Below, piece by piece: positions 1-9,485 of a stretch of 64,000 bases of DNA. The stretch is taken from assembly GCA_947499555.1 (NCBI GenBank), contig CANMOU010000002.1, positions 1-64,000 of the forward strand, given 5' to 3'. How positions within the stretch are numbered: position 1 is the stretch's first letter; each line of letters begins with the position of its first letter. The notes under the pieces were generated by a model. That model did no database searches, was not told the origin of the DNA, and was given only the letters and a program-made list of their open reading frames with translations. Source of the DNA: an uncultured Roseovarius sp. Lineage in GTDB: Bacteria > Pseudomonadota > Alphaproteobacteria > Rhodobacterales > Rhodobacteraceae. Made by a program: the position numbers and the translations under genes.

Positions 1-532
1 CTTGGTGGTTACGATGTGCCAGAAACCCTCCCTTATCAAATCGACCTAAACTGTCCCATTGGTGCTGACGTTAGACATTCGACGTTGTCTATCGCTCCAA
101 GGGACAGTGCCTAGAATAGTTTTGGTGGCGAGGCATCGCGCCAAGTCTGAAGTGGCTTCGAAGTTAATGGCACAGAAAAACGCGGCGTGCCGAAGGCGAA
201 ATTGGGAAAGTGACGGGACTGAGATCAACAGAGTTGGAACTTTTTTGTGGTCTGCTCCATGACCTGGCACAAGAAACTTGGTTGGGGACTTAGGATTACA
301 CGTCCGCGGGTCCTTCTGAGCTTCAAACGTAAACGGTGCGGCCGAGCATCCAAGTTTATTCATTGCCAACTTTTGAAAGGCTGCAACATTGCATGCAACG
401 TGCAACACACAGCGTGCAACAAACCTTCAGTTTTGGCTTTACGAACAAAGCGGATCCTAGCAGGCCGCTTGATGTTGTTCGGGATTCATGTAGCGCTGTC
501 TTTTCAATGACTATTGAACTGCGGATACTCAT
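1..532. other. Region without a convincing gene
   Basis: No open frame here has a credible product. The frame starting at base 1 is open from the window edge to a stop at 112-114, so it could be the last 37 codons of a gene lying mostly outside the window. I recognise no motif in it. The remaining frames overlap each other on both strands and have no clear ribosome-binding sites. The last 30 bases lead into the SDR gene at 533. Confidence 0.4.
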
Positions 533-1360
533 ATGCGGCCTCTTTCCGGGAAATCAGCAATCGTTACTGGTGCTTCCGCCCCAGAGGGTATTGGACGAGC
601 AATCGCACTACGACTCGCGAAGGATGGTGCTGACGTGGTCGTTGCCGATATTGACGGCGAGATTGAAATAGCTGGTCAAACCAAATCGAAGGCTTCGCTC
701 TTGGAAGGGCTGGTCTGCGAAATCGAGCAAGGCCAGAGACGTGCGATTGCGTTGAAACTTGATGTGACAAGCAAAGACGACGTACTTCGGTGCGTCGAAG
801 ACACTATGTCTGCATTCCAACGCGTCGATATTCTCGTGAATAATGCGGGGTCGCTTGCTGGATCTGACAATTTTCTTTTGACGACCCCGGAGGAGTGGCA
901 GACAAGCTTTCAAGTCAAATTGTTGGGCCCTATGATGATGGCGCAGGCTGTTATACCTGAAATGCGTAAGATGGGTGGTGGACGGATCATAAACATTGGT
1001 TCGACGGGGAGTCTTGGGGCGGAACCAGGATTTGGCGCCTATACGGCCATGAAACATGGGCTTGTTGGATTCAGTAAAACCTTGGCTGCTGAATTTGGAG
1101 TTGATGGCATTCTCTGCAACACGGTTTGCCCAGGTTTCATCGCAACAGACATGCACATGGCTGCAAATGAAAGACTTGCTAAAGAGAGTGGGTTGTCCGT
1201 CAGTGAAATCCAAGAGAGCCGATACGCCAACGTCGCTCTCCGTATTGCTGGAACTCCCAACGATGTCGCAGAGGCAGTCGCTTATCTCGCTGGCCCACAA
1301 TCAGCTTACATCACGGGGATAAACCTACCCGTGACAGGCGGCGTGCCACCTGGGATTTGA
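533..1360 (+). CDS. SDR family NAD(P)-dependent oxidoreductase
   Basis: A 275-residue classical short-chain dehydrogenase/reductase, a cytoplasmic enzyme that interconverts alcohols and ketones with NAD(P). The cofactor motif TGASAPEGIGRA lies at about residues 12-23, NNAG near 104, and the catalytic Ser and YxxxK (YTAMK) near 157-174. The C-terminal region ends in TGGVPPGI. An acidic residue after the second beta strand (VVVADID) favours NAD over NADP. The ATG at 533 has only a weak upstream GGA. It is a single gene, convergent with the M81 peptidase gene downstream. The substrate cannot be inferred from context. Confidence 0.85.
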   Translation: MRPLSGKSAIVTGASAPEGIGRAIALRLAKDGADVVVADIDGEIEIAGQTKSKASLLEGLVCEIEQGQRRAIALKLDVTSKDDVLRCVEDTMSAFQRVDILVNNAGSLAGSDNFLLTTPEEWQTSFQVKLLGPMMMAQAVIPEMRKMGGGRIINIGSTGSLGAEPGFGAYTAMKHGLVGFSKTLAAEFGVDGILCNTVCPGFIATDMHMAANERLAKESGLSVSEIQESRYANVALRIAGTPNDVAEAVAYLAGPQSAYITGINLPVTGGVPPGI

Positions 1361-1415
1361 AACTGCATCCCGGCCATTGCGAGCCCAAAGTGGTCTTCGG
1401 CTACGCGGACCCAGC

Positions 1416-1445
1416 GGACCTTCAAGGTCCCTTGCGGAAAGGTCC
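1416..1445. other. Palindromic intergenic sequence between convergent genes
   Basis: GGACCTT-C-AAGGTCC forms a 7-bp inverted repeat at 1416-1430, and AAGGTCC occurs again at 1439-1445, so alternative hairpins are possible. It lies between two convergent genes but has no T tract on either strand. A termination role is only possible. GCGGACAAAGCGGAC follows at 1451-1465 and belongs to a motif recurring in other intergenic regions of the window. Confidence 0.35.
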
Positions 1446-1539
1446 GGATTGCGGACAAAGCGGACGCTTGGTGTGATTCACTAAAGGTCTGGTTTGCAGC
1501 TGAGGGAGGCGGGAGTTGGTCTTTTTGGACCAATTTAGT

Positions 1540-3000
1540 TCAAACCAAAGCCTCAAACGGATCCTCAACCTTCGGCCAATAAACCGGACAATGCGTGTAG
1601 GCGATGTTGTCAAACACAGGCATCGTCCCACCTGGTGTCGCGACTTGAAGGATCCTGGACGCAATTTTACTGAACGGGCCGTAGAAGTGAAATAGTGACT
1701 TGACTGCGATGATGGATTTCTCGCTCAGTTTTACACCCATTTGCTCAAATGCTTCGGGGTGGTAAACTTGTGTGCGCAGGTCATTAATCAGGATGTCGAT
1801 GTCACCCTTGGCCCGCAGCCAAACCAGTGTGCCAAGCGGTTCGCGGCCTTTGCCAAGATGCTGGCCAAGTCCGGAACGGATGCGCATGATTTTCACCGGT
1901 AGGTCAATGGGCGCACCGGAGTCCGAGCAGGTTTTGCCACCAAACCGAAGGTTCAACGACGCACCTTCGCCCGCATCTTGGCACAGCCGCACCGCCATAG
2001 GGTCCCAATAGATGCCGGACGCGAAATTTGCGAAACCGCGATCCAGCATAGCGCTCAACAGAAAAGTTGCATCGCCAGGCGCGCCGCCGCCGGAATTGTC
2101 GCCCATATCAGCGATCACAACAGTCGCACTCGTGGTATTTTTCGCCATGTCCAACGCTGTATTCATCGGGATAGGCGCGCAGGCATAGTCATGCCTTTTG
2201 TCAAAGAACGCATGCGCCACCCTCTTTGCCTCGCGCTCGGCCAGTGCGGGATCGTTGTTGGTGATCACCAAACTTCTCGCGCCGACATCCGGGACATCCG
2301 CCCATGGAAACCCATGAGCCAATGACACCGATAAAACGCCGGGTTTGGATTCAAGTTCTTGCATGTGATCGACAAAACCCCGCATCGCGCCGGTTTTCGT
2401 CAGGTAGAGATTCACCATTCGACAGTCTTGCATCCGCATGACCGGTCTGATTTCTCCCGCATGGGTGCGCCGGGCCAAGTCAAATAGCTCTAGAGCGCGT
2501 TGGGTCGCGTCATCGTGGGGATACTCTTTGAAACACAGCATCAGATTGCTGTTTTCCAACATCTTTTGGGTCAGATGACAATGCTGGTCTAGCGACACGC
2601 CAATCACGGCTTTGGGGCAAAGTTTCCTAATACGGCGCAGAAGGTCACCTTCGCAGTCATCGAGACCTTCGGCCACCATTGCACCGTGAAGCTGCAACAG
2701 GATGACATCGGTATCTGGGACCTCTTCAAGGTCTGAAAGGATTTCGCCGATCAGTGCAGCATAGCAATCTGCGGTCGTTCGTCCGGCGGGCTCGGCGATG
2801 GCTGCCAGGCTTTCGACAACCTCCCACCCTAATTCTTCGGCGCGTGCGCGCCAGACATGAAGCGCTTCTGTCATCAGGTTCGGTGGCACTTGCGTTGCAG
2901 TGCCATGATGCAGGAAGTAGGCCTCAAACCCGGACATGGCAGTTGGCATAGTTGAGAATGTATTCGTCTCAGTTGACAGCGTTGCCATGAACATCCGCAT
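1540..3000 (-). CDS. M81 family metallopeptidase (MlrC-like)
   Basis: A 486-residue protein matching the M81/MlrC family, named after the peptidase that finishes microcystin degradation. It opens with a FMATLSTETNTFS motif typical of the family. It carries metal-ligand candidates in LQLHGAMVAEG (about 130) and SLDQHCHLT (about 167), and the acidic IADMGDNSGGGAPGD stretch near 300. The likely role is hydrolysis of small or modified peptides in the cytoplasm. The ATG at 3000 follows a GGAG ribosome-binding site. It lies 114 bp downstream of a peptide-type ABC binding-protein gene on the same strand, a frequent pairing that suggests uptake followed by cleavage. The true substrate is unknown. Confidence 0.85.
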   Translation of the reverse strand: MRMFMATLSTETNTFSTMPTAMSGFEAYFLHHGTATQVPPNLMTEALHVWRARAEELGWEVVESLAAIAEPAGRTTADCYAALIGEILSDLEEVPDTDVILLQLHGAMVAEGLDDCEGDLLRRIRKLCPKAVIGVSLDQHCHLTQKMLENSNLMLCFKEYPHDDATQRALELFDLARRTHAGEIRPVMRMQDCRMVNLYLTKTGAMRGFVDHMQELESKPGVLSVSLAHGFPWADVPDVGARSLVITNNDPALAEREAKRVAHAFFDKRHDYACAPIPMNTALDMAKNTTSATVVIADMGDNSGGGAPGDATFLLSAMLDRGFANFASGIYWDPMAVRLCQDAGEGASLNLRFGGKTCSDSGAPIDLPVKIMRIRSGLGQHLGKGREPLGTLVWLRAKGDIDILINDLRTQVYHPEAFEQMGVKLSEKSIIAVKSLFHFYGPFSKIASRILQVATPGGTMPVFDNIAYTHCPVYWPKVEDPFEALV

Positions 3001-3039
3001 CTTGGTCTCCGGCCAATTCCCCTGTTGAGATCAAATGTG

Positions 3040-3069
3040 CCGTGCCGCGGTATGTCGTCCACGGCACGG
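3040..3069 (-). other. Intercistronic stem-loop between binding-protein and peptidase genes
   Basis: CCGTGCCG at 3040-3047 pairs with CGGCACGG at 3062-3069 (8 bp, 14-nt loop) between the two minus-strand genes. It has no T run after it, so it looks more like an mRNA-stabilising or attenuating hairpin than a full terminator. This would fit a binding protein made in excess over the downstream enzyme. Confidence 0.45.
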
Positions 3070-3114
3070 CTGTCTGTCAGCCACCCCTGCTTGAAAGGGT
3101 GTTCGACAGGGAGA

Positions 3115-4713
3115 TCACGTGGCCTTCCACCACCGGTTCATAAAGCTCGCACCGTCCACATCGAGGTTCGAGCCGATCACCTCAGGTGTGCCCACCGCAT
3201 CGCGGGTTGCAAAGACGTAGGACGCAAACATTGGAATGGCGACGCCGCCATCATTGGCGACAAGGTCTTGCATTTCCCAATACATTTCACGGCGTTTAGT
3301 TTCATCCAGTTCAGCACGTGCTTCGGACAAAAGAGTGTCAAAACGTTCGTTTGACCAGAAGCTCTCGTTCCACGAAACTCCGCTCTTGAACGCCAAAGTA
3401 AACATAAGGTCTTCAACTGGGCGACCGCCCCAGTAGCTGGCCACCCATTGCTTTTTCATCCAGACGTCCGACCAGTACCCGTCATTGGGTTCGCGGACCA
3501 CGTTGACATTGATGCCTGCTTGCGTGGCCGAGTTCTGAACCAAAAGGCCCGCGTCAATCGCACCGGAGAACGCGGCATCAGAAGCGGACAATTCAACATC
3601 AAGCGACGAGAGGCCTGCCTCCTTGAGATAAAACTTTGCCTTGTCAGGATCGAATGTCTTTTGTTCCAGTTCGGTGTTGAAGAACCGCTGCCCCGATCCG
3701 ATGGGGTGATCATTGCCAACTGCGCCGTAGCCAAACAGGATTTTTTCGACCAACTCTTCGCGATTGATGGCATATTTCAGCGCCTGTCTCACATTGTTGT
3801 CGTCATATGGAGACATCTTGGTGTTCATCGCAAAGGTATAGTGCTGGTTCCCTGCGATGTTATGCACGGTCAAGCCGGGAGCACCCGTCAAGCGCCCGGC
3901 GGTTTTGACATCGACCTTGTCTGCCAGATCGACATCACCGGTCAGAACTGCGGTCATACGGGCGTTGGTGTCGAGCAGGGCAAGGATTTCCCACTCGTCC
4001 ACAAAACCTTCGTCTTCATTCCAATGGTTTTCGAACCGCGTAAGCTTGGCAGTTACGCCGGGTTCTAGATTTTCAAGACGGTAGGGCCCACAACCCACAC
4101 CCGATTCCCAGTCCATTTTGCCATCGACAGCAGGTTGAACAGGGATGTGATAGTCTGTCAGCACCGCAGGGAAATCCGCGTTGCCGGCGCCCAGCTCAAA
4201 GACGATCATGTCACCATCAGCGGTAATATCCGTAACGCCTGCCATCAGAGGGGCTGCAGCCGAAGTGTTGTCCTCTCCTCGGTGGTGGTTCATCGATGCA
4301 ATCACATCGTCTGCAGTGACAGTCTTGCCGTTATGAAATTCAACGCCCTGTCGCATTTTGAAAGCCCAGGTTTTGGCATCTGATGATGCCTCCCACGATT
4401 CTGCCATGGACGGCTTGACCTCGCTGTTGGGGTCCATTGTCGTTAAGTAACCGTTCATTGCAATGCCAACGGGTATCATGAAGCCAGCGGCGAAGAGCCC
4501 CGGATCCAAGACGTCTGTGGTCGCTCCGTGACCTAGTCCGGCGCGCAATGACCCACCGCGCTGCGGCGTGGCGGCATAGGCGCTATCCGCAAGAGTTGTT
4601 GCTGCTGAAACAGTCAGGCCAGTGGCAAGCACGCCGCGCATAAACTGTCTTCGATCAATCTGGCGATTGATCAGCTTGAGTTCCATCTGTTGGATATAGT
4701 CTTGCTTTTTCAT
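3115..4713 (-). CDS. ABC transporter substrate-binding protein, family 5 (peptide/nickel/opine type)
   Basis: A 532-residue periplasmic solute-binding protein of the SBP_bac_5 family. A twin-arginine-like signal (DRRQFMRGVLATG, about residues 19-31), with a hydrophobic stretch ending in DSAYA, points to Tat export. The family signature appears as MAESWEASSDAKTWAFKMRQ and the later YDDNNVRQALKYAINRE. The start is placed at 4713 because a strong GAGGGAGAG ribosome site precedes that ATG. A longer reading frame to 4785 lacks one. No permease or ATPase genes lie nearby, so the rest of the transporter must be elsewhere. It is probably co-transcribed with the M81 peptidase gene and divergent from the regulator at 4860. 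Confidence 0.9.
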   Translation of the reverse strand: MKKQDYIQQMELKLINRQIDRRQFMRGVLATGLTVSAATTLADSAYAATPQRGGSLRAGLGHGATTDVLDPGLFAAGFMIPVGIAMNGYLTTMDPNSEVKPSMAESWEASSDAKTWAFKMRQGVEFHNGKTVTADDVIASMNHHRGEDNTSAAAPLMAGVTDITADGDMIVFELGAGNADFPAVLTDYHIPVQPAVDGKMDWESGVGCGPYRLENLEPGVTAKLTRFENHWNEDEGFVDEWEILALLDTNARMTAVLTGDVDLADKVDVKTAGRLTGAPGLTVHNIAGNQHYTFAMNTKMSPYDDNNVRQALKYAINREELVEKILFGYGAVGNDHPIGSGQRFFNTELEQKTFDPDKAKFYLKEAGLSSLDVELSASDAAFSGAIDAGLLVQNSATQAGINVNVVREPNDGYWSDVWMKKQWVASYWGGRPVEDLMFTLAFKSGVSWNESFWSNERFDTLLSEARAELDETKRREMYWEMQDLVANDGGVAIPMFASYVFATRDAVGTPEVIGSNLDVDGASFMNRWWKAT

Positions 4714-4859
4714 TTGGCGTCTCTCCCTCAAGCAAATGAATGTCCGTCTTGCGGGAAAGCATCCGCATGCCAGGTCGTTGAACAATTGCGTGACTTTATG
4801 CTAGTTTCACCTTTCTTAAGCATTTTAGTGTCGCGCTATTTATTGTTGACGGAGGGTTC

Positions 4860-5627
4860 ATGGAGCCAAATCTACGGAAAAACCTTCGGTTTCTCTGTGC
4901 AGAAAAACCTTCTGTTGCAATGATTTGCCGCGAAATAGGGATCAATCATCAACAGTTCAGCAAATACCTGTCGGGCCGGTCTAGGCCATCTGCCCATAAT
5001 CTACGCCGTATCGCGGACTATTTCGGGTTGGAAGAAGATCAACTTGCCGTTGCACATAGTGATTTTCTGCGCATCTACCGGGCCAACCGGGCAACGCTTC
5101 AAACTCGGCAAGCCGATCCGCTGACCGGTGTGTTTCCTGGAGATATCGCTAGGTTGCGCCCATTTCTTGGCGCATATCAGGTCTTTTTTAATGCGCCCGT
5201 TGCTCAAGATGGCATTGTGGTGAACACAGTCTTTCTCGATGAGCGCAATGGGATCGTCTACAGCCGCTTGATTGAAACACTCAAAGGCACATCCCAAACC
5301 AGTAGACGGTGGACGCGGTGCGACGGGAAAGTGGCTTATCAGGACGGACGTATGTTCGTTGTGGATACAGAACGCCGCGATGAAAGCGCGCTCAGCATGT
5401 ATATCCTCGCACCACCTCCGCGGCAGAGAAAACAGTATCTTTTTGGTACGATGTGTTTTCTCGCCTCCCTACCTCGCCGGACACCTTATGCCTCCAAAGT
5501 TGTATGGAAACGGTTCGACAACTTTCGATCCGTGCGCGAGCTCTTTGAGACATGCGGTGTTTATTCAAAAAGTAGTCTGAAGGTAGACCCCATTGTGCGT
5601 GGATTTCTCGACGAGAAGGGCAACTAG
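4860..5627 (+). CDS. HTH (XRE-like) transcriptional regulator
   Basis: A 255-residue protein with an N-terminal helix-turn-helix of the Cro/CI type: MICREIGINHQQFSKYLSGR at about residues 21-40, followed by SRPSAHNLRRIADYFGL. The C-terminal ~170 residues match no domain I recognise and may bind an effector. A strong GGAGGG site precedes the ATG at 4860. The gene is divergent from the peptide-binding protein gene with a 146-bp shared upstream region, so control of that gene and itself is the natural inference. Confidence 0.75.
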   Translation: MEPNLRKNLRFLCAEKPSVAMICREIGINHQQFSKYLSGRSRPSAHNLRRIADYFGLEEDQLAVAHSDFLRIYRANRATLQTRQADPLTGVFPGDIARLRPFLGAYQVFFNAPVAQDGIVVNTVFLDERNGIVYSRLIETLKGTSQTSRRWTRCDGKVAYQDGRMFVVDTERRDESALSMYILAPPPRQRKQYLFGTMCFLASLPRRTPYASKVVWKRFDNFRSVRELFETCGVYSKSSLKVDPIVRGFLDEKGN

Positions 5628-5776
5628 GTTTGGTGGGTTTTGATCCCCACAAAGCTGCACGTCAAGTCTGCAACAGTGTCTTCGATTTCGTAGCCTAGAT
5701 TAAAGCCTGTTCCCAAAACCGGAAGTTGGATCGTCAAACAGTTTTGGCAGCTTAGGGCTCTAAGCCGACAACGCCG

Positions 5777-6748
5777 TCATCGTGGGCCACCGTTTGTGCA
5801 CCGGCTTTCGGTGTCACACGGATTCTGACCGTGCAGGAATTGATCAGCAGCAAATCGGTCCGCTTCTGCAATGTCGTAGGCCCATGACCGAAACGCCTCG
5901 ATCTTTGGAGAGTGCCATTTGTGACGTCCCGCGAGCAGACAGATGCCACCGTCAGGCGATTTGCACACCATGTCCGGAAAGGGAGCAACCAATGTTCCTG
6001 ATTCCAACTCATCGCGACATAGAACCAGGTCGGCCATAACGACTCCAACACCCATGACCGCCGCTTTAGCTGCGATGTCAATGTTTGGAAAATCCTGACC
6101 TTCAGCCGGGTCTACGCCGACGAGCCAGAAAGCATCGACCCATGTCCTCCAGTCAGAGTGCCTTCTTGTTTCGTGCAGCAACTCACAGTCTGCAAGCGCC
6201 TCAGGAGATGTCAGCGACTGGTTACGACGATAGTCCGGGGTACAGGCCGGGGTGAGTAAGGTCGGAAAGAGTGTCAGAACCTCAAGATCATGCGAGCGGT
6301 TAGACAAGTTGGATATCGAAAAACCGATATCAGCATTGATTGGATCGAAGCCGCCATCTGGATAAAAATCCGTTGTGAGACGTAAACGGAACTCTGGATG
6401 GGCTTCCCTGAAGCCTTCCAACTTTGGCAGCAGCCACCTGATTGACGTCCCTGGCGGGCAAATGACGCGCAACTCGTTGGCATCCGCGGAAACTTCTTCG
6501 GCCGCACGCCGGATCATGCCGAAAGCCTCTGATAAAGTGGGCAGAAACGCGGTGCCCGCTGGCGTCAACTGGACTCCCTGAGCTCGCCGCTCGAAGAGTT
6601 GAACGCCCAAATGGTCTTCCAGCAGCTTGACGTGCCGACTGATTGCGCCGCGCGTCACATTGAGCTCTTCGCTCGCACCCACAAAACCATGGTGACGTGC
6701 CGCGGCCTCAAAGGCCTTGAGGGCGTTAAGGGGTGGCAATCTTACCAT
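5777..6748 (-). CDS. LysR family regulator (GcvA-like)
   Basis: A 323-residue LysR-type DNA-binding regulator. The N-terminal winged HTH starts LPPLNALKAFEAAARHHGFV and continues with ASEELNVTRGAISRHVKLLE, the GcvA/AmpR subtype pattern. The effector-binding domain follows from about residue 90 (RVICPPGTSIRWLLPKLEGF). The last ~25 residues extend past the usual domain end. It stands between unrelated genes; the small gene at 6856 is divergent and is the most likely target if regulation is local. Confidence 0.85.
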   Translation of the reverse strand: MVRLPPLNALKAFEAAARHHGFVGASEELNVTRGAISRHVKLLEDHLGVQLFERRAQGVQLTPAGTAFLPTLSEAFGMIRRAAEEVSADANELRVICPPGTSIRWLLPKLEGFREAHPEFRLRLTTDFYPDGGFDPINADIGFSISNLSNRSHDLEVLTLFPTLLTPACTPDYRRNQSLTSPEALADCELLHETRRHSDWRTWVDAFWLVGVDPAEGQDFPNIDIAAKAAVMGVGVVMADLVLCRDELESGTLVAPFPDMVCKSPDGGICLLAGRHKWHSPKIEAFRSWAYDIAEADRFAADQFLHGQNPCDTESRCTNGGPR

Positions 6749-6855
6749 GTAAAAGGCTCATTTTTTCTAATCCTTTGGGTGCAAAAGCTTGGTTTGCTCG
6801 AAAGTCTCCGCCTGCGATATCCCTCAGTCAAGTCAGAAAACATGAGGAAATTTCT

Positions 6856-7131
6856 ATGTTGGCCGGTCTGCTTATGAATGGTTCGTCGATCAGGAAAGTC
6901 GCAGATGTGTTTGCTGCGTGCAAGAAATTTATCCCTATGTCAGAGGTACAAACGCCTGACGCACAGCTACAAAAAGATCTGGAGCGCCTTGCTTTGAGTG
7001 CCCCGCATATGCTGGCGGATATAGGGTTTGAGCGGGACCTTAAGGCTTGTTCCTGCGAAAAGGCAGTATGGCGCCGGGGTACTTGCTGCGTGATCGTCTT
7101 TAGCACCAAACACGCCGCTGCCCTGATTTGA
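6856..7131 (+). CDS. Small DUF1127-like protein, Cys-rich C-terminus
   Basis: A 91-residue protein. The segment DLERLALSAPHMLADIGFER (about residues 41-60) resembles the conserved core of DUF1127 proteins (leu-rich, ...LxDIGLxR). In this family some members bind RNA or affect phosphate and stress responses, but function here is unproven. The start at 6856 is chosen over earlier frame positions because GAGGA sits 8 bases upstream. The tail has four cysteines (CSC and CC), unusual for the family. It is divergent from the LysR regulator at 6748. Confidence 0.5.
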   Translation: MLAGLLMNGSSIRKVADVFAACKKFIPMSEVQTPDAQLQKDLERLALSAPHMLADIGFERDLKACSCEKAVWRRGTCCVIVFSTKHAAALI

Positions 7132-7184
7132 AGTCTTTTTCGAGCAAGCGGACAAAGTGGTCTTTGGTGCTAAACGCTTTTTGT

Positions 7185-8819
7185 TTAGGCGGCGTTTGCA
7201 CGACAGAGGCAACTTGCGCGTATTGGTATGTCTGCGCGGGCCACAGCCTGGTCGAGCACCAGCTTGATATGTGGCCGCTCGACTTCTTCACCGCGACGCA
7301 TCAGGCACTCGTGTAAGCCATGAAGCGCCCAGACATTCCGCGGATGCTGGCTAGGGCGGGGCAACTTACCATCGATGCCAAGATCAGCCCGATAGACCGC
7401 CTCGGCCTCTTTGTATTCGCCAGCTTCCAGCAGAAGCGCACCCAGAGCATGCCGGGTTGGTTGAGGCCAGGACCAGGGCTCTTCGTACTCCAGATTGTCG
7501 TCAAGATCGACTGCCTTGCGAAGATGCTTTAGACCTTCCTCTTGCCGTCCCGCCTTGAAGGCTATTTCGCCTTTCATCATTTCTTCTCCCACCGCCAAAA
7601 CATCGCGTGCGGTGTTGTTGAAGAGCATTCTTGTATCGGGAACCTCAGCATAAGCAGCCATAAAATCGACCATAGCGGCCTTGGCTTCCTCGTGTCGCCC
7701 GAGATTCGCAAACGCCACTGCTTTGGCATAGAAGATCAGAGCGTTGGTCGTGACATAGAGCTCCTTGTCCTCGGGCTGGTTAAGCTCAAGGATTTCCGTC
7801 CACATGCCAAAGCGGATGTAGACGTGTGGGGCGGCTGCGACAAAGGTTTCGAAAATATCTGGATATGAACGGACGACTTCATCGGGAACCTCCTCGCGCA
7901 AGCGTTTCGCTGCCGCAATAGCCGGTCCCTTCTGTCCGAGAAACATCGCGCCATAGGACGCAAAGTGAAGATTGTGGATTCGATACAAAGCGTAGAAATT
8001 TGCGGCGCCTGCGTATTCCTTAAAGGCATCGTCAACTTTGGCTGCGAGGAGATTGCGGTGCAGCACGTTCTGATACTCTCCACATAGAACGTCGATGTGA
8101 GTGCCCATATGAACCAGATGCCCGGCACCGGGAACGAGGTCCGTCAAGCGATCCCCGTGGCGTAGCGCACGTTCCGGGTGCGGAGACATTTCCATAAGAT
8201 GGATGTACATGTGCAGTAGCCCGGGGTGATCCCATGCTCCGGGCGTTTGTTCGAACGCACGTTCCATTGCTGCCATAGCTTCAGACGTAGATGCGTCAGG
8301 GTTCGGAACGCCTTTGTGAAAGTCCCAAAGCTGCCATGGAGTCCGGTTCATTAGAGCCTCGGCATACACAAAAACGATGTCGAGGTCGTCCGGGTGATTT
8401 TCATATACAGGCTTCATCGCAGCAGCAAACCCATCGTTAAACGGCTGATAGTCCTCAATCTCCGGATCGGTTGGGTAGCGAGACGCCAACGCTTCGATGA
8501 GTGCTCGTTCTGCAGGCTTGGCACTTGTCAAAGAAAGGCCAGCTTTGAGCGCTACATGAGCACGATTTAAAGCCGGCTCTTTTTCTTCCGGGGTAAACAC
8601 TTCCCACGGCTTGTTGTAGTTGGGACCAAGCGCGTAGGCGATGCCCCAATGCGCGAGAGCACAGGCGGGATCTGCATCAAGCGCCCGTTCGAAGCATATA
8701 ATGGCCTCCTCATGATTATACGCAAACAACCACACTAGGCCGCGGTCGAACCATAACTGTGCTTCTGGCTCAGTGCTGGCTGGACGACTATATGCACCAA
8801 GATCAAAGTATTCGGACAT
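7185..8819 (-). CDS. Tetratricopeptide repeat protein
   Basis: A 544-residue soluble protein with TPR-like helical pairs, for example WFDRGLVWLFAYNHEEAIIC and FERALDADPACALAHWGIAY near residues 23-62. Further repeats occur near 370-400 and 430-490. It has no signal peptide or membrane segment. Full-length relatives of this kind are widespread in marine proteobacteria but have no assigned function. The ATG at 8819 is preceded by GGGGAGC. TPR folds bind other proteins or peptides, and no partner is evident from neighbours. Confidence 0.8.
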   Translation of the reverse strand: MSEYFDLGAYSRPASTEPEAQLWFDRGLVWLFAYNHEEAIICFERALDADPACALAHWGIAYALGPNYNKPWEVFTPEEKEPALNRAHVALKAGLSLTSAKPAERALIEALASRYPTDPEIEDYQPFNDGFAAAMKPVYENHPDDLDIVFVYAEALMNRTPWQLWDFHKGVPNPDASTSEAMAAMERAFEQTPGAWDHPGLLHMYIHLMEMSPHPERALRHGDRLTDLVPGAGHLVHMGTHIDVLCGEYQNVLHRNLLAAKVDDAFKEYAGAANFYALYRIHNLHFASYGAMFLGQKGPAIAAAKRLREEVPDEVVRSYPDIFETFVAAAPHVYIRFGMWTEILELNQPEDKELYVTTNALIFYAKAVAFANLGRHEEAKAAMVDFMAAYAEVPDTRMLFNNTARDVLAVGEEMMKGEIAFKAGRQEEGLKHLRKAVDLDDNLEYEEPWSWPQPTRHALGALLLEAGEYKEAEAVYRADLGIDGKLPRPSQHPRNVWALHGLHECLMRRGEEVERPHIKLVLDQAVARADIPIRASCLCRANAA

Positions 8820-8886
8820 TGGTTTGCTCCCCAGAAATCTGAAGTCAACCTAACAGGTTTCAATTAGACAGCAAAAAGACTGCAAA

Positions 8887-9114
8887 ATGCAGGACCGCCT
8901 AGTGCGTCACTGGGTTTCCTCGATCGGGCTTGAACCCAGCAACTACGGCACGCATTCGATGCGCCGGACCAAGGCTGCCCTGATCTACCGCAAGACAGGC
9001 AACTTGCGCGCTGTTCAGCTGCTCCTAGGTCATACCAAAATGGATAGTACGGTGCGCTACCTCGGTATCGAAATTGAGGATGCTCTCGACATTGCGGAAA
9101 GTGTTGAACTCTAG
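8887..9114 (+). pseudogene. Remnant of a tyrosine recombinase (C-terminal part)
   Basis: Seventy-five codons corresponding to the last third of the integrase encoded at 36775-37407. Shared blocks include GTHSMRRTK, KTGNLRAVQLLLGHTKMDST and the Tyr-containing RYLGIE. The N-terminal two thirds, including the first catalytic Arg, are missing, so it is not expected to be active. It marks an old insertion or recombination point. Confidence 0.8.
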
Positions 9115-9485
9115 AATGCAGGGTTGCGGATGGCTCTCCGTTCGCGATTCAATACCCATCTAATAGCATCGGATAACCGCTTTGAGCCCATTCAACACCT
9201 CTGTTCATCTCACCCATGGCACGGAATCGAGGGGCGTAGCCCCGCCGTGCCAGCGCCGGACCGGCCCGATGGGCCGGCGCTTTGTTGACGTAAGGCGCTC
9301 CGAAGATTTGGCGGCCTGACTTGTCGGGCATAAAGCGCGTTGGTCACACTTCGGATGCGCCGTCCCCCGGTCCGCCGCTGTCACGGCTCGGTGGATAGCA
9401 GCTTTGTCCGCTGAGCGGTCATTGGTTCGCCGAGCGACCTAAGTCGGCAATGCGGACTTTGCAGACCGGCAACGCGGCAGGCCGG
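9115..9485. other. Gene-free stretch with hairpins and repeat fragments
   Basis: No supported gene. It holds AGGGGC-GTA-GCCCC-type (9230-9244) and CCGGCCC-GAT-GGGCCGG (about 9262-9278) hairpins. A segment at 9181-9232 is similar, in reverse, to 59151-59200. The motif GCTTTGTCCGC (9401-9411) also recurs in other gaps. This looks like decayed mobile DNA next to the integrase remnant. Confidence 0.5.

Noticed and set aside
1416-1445. Rho-independent terminator between convergent genes
   Set aside because: Stem present but no T run on either strand; kept only as a palindrome.
9149-9331. A 60-residue minus-strand frame near the integrase remnant
   Set aside because: No ribosome site or domain; the region is repeat DNA, so the frame is probably chance.
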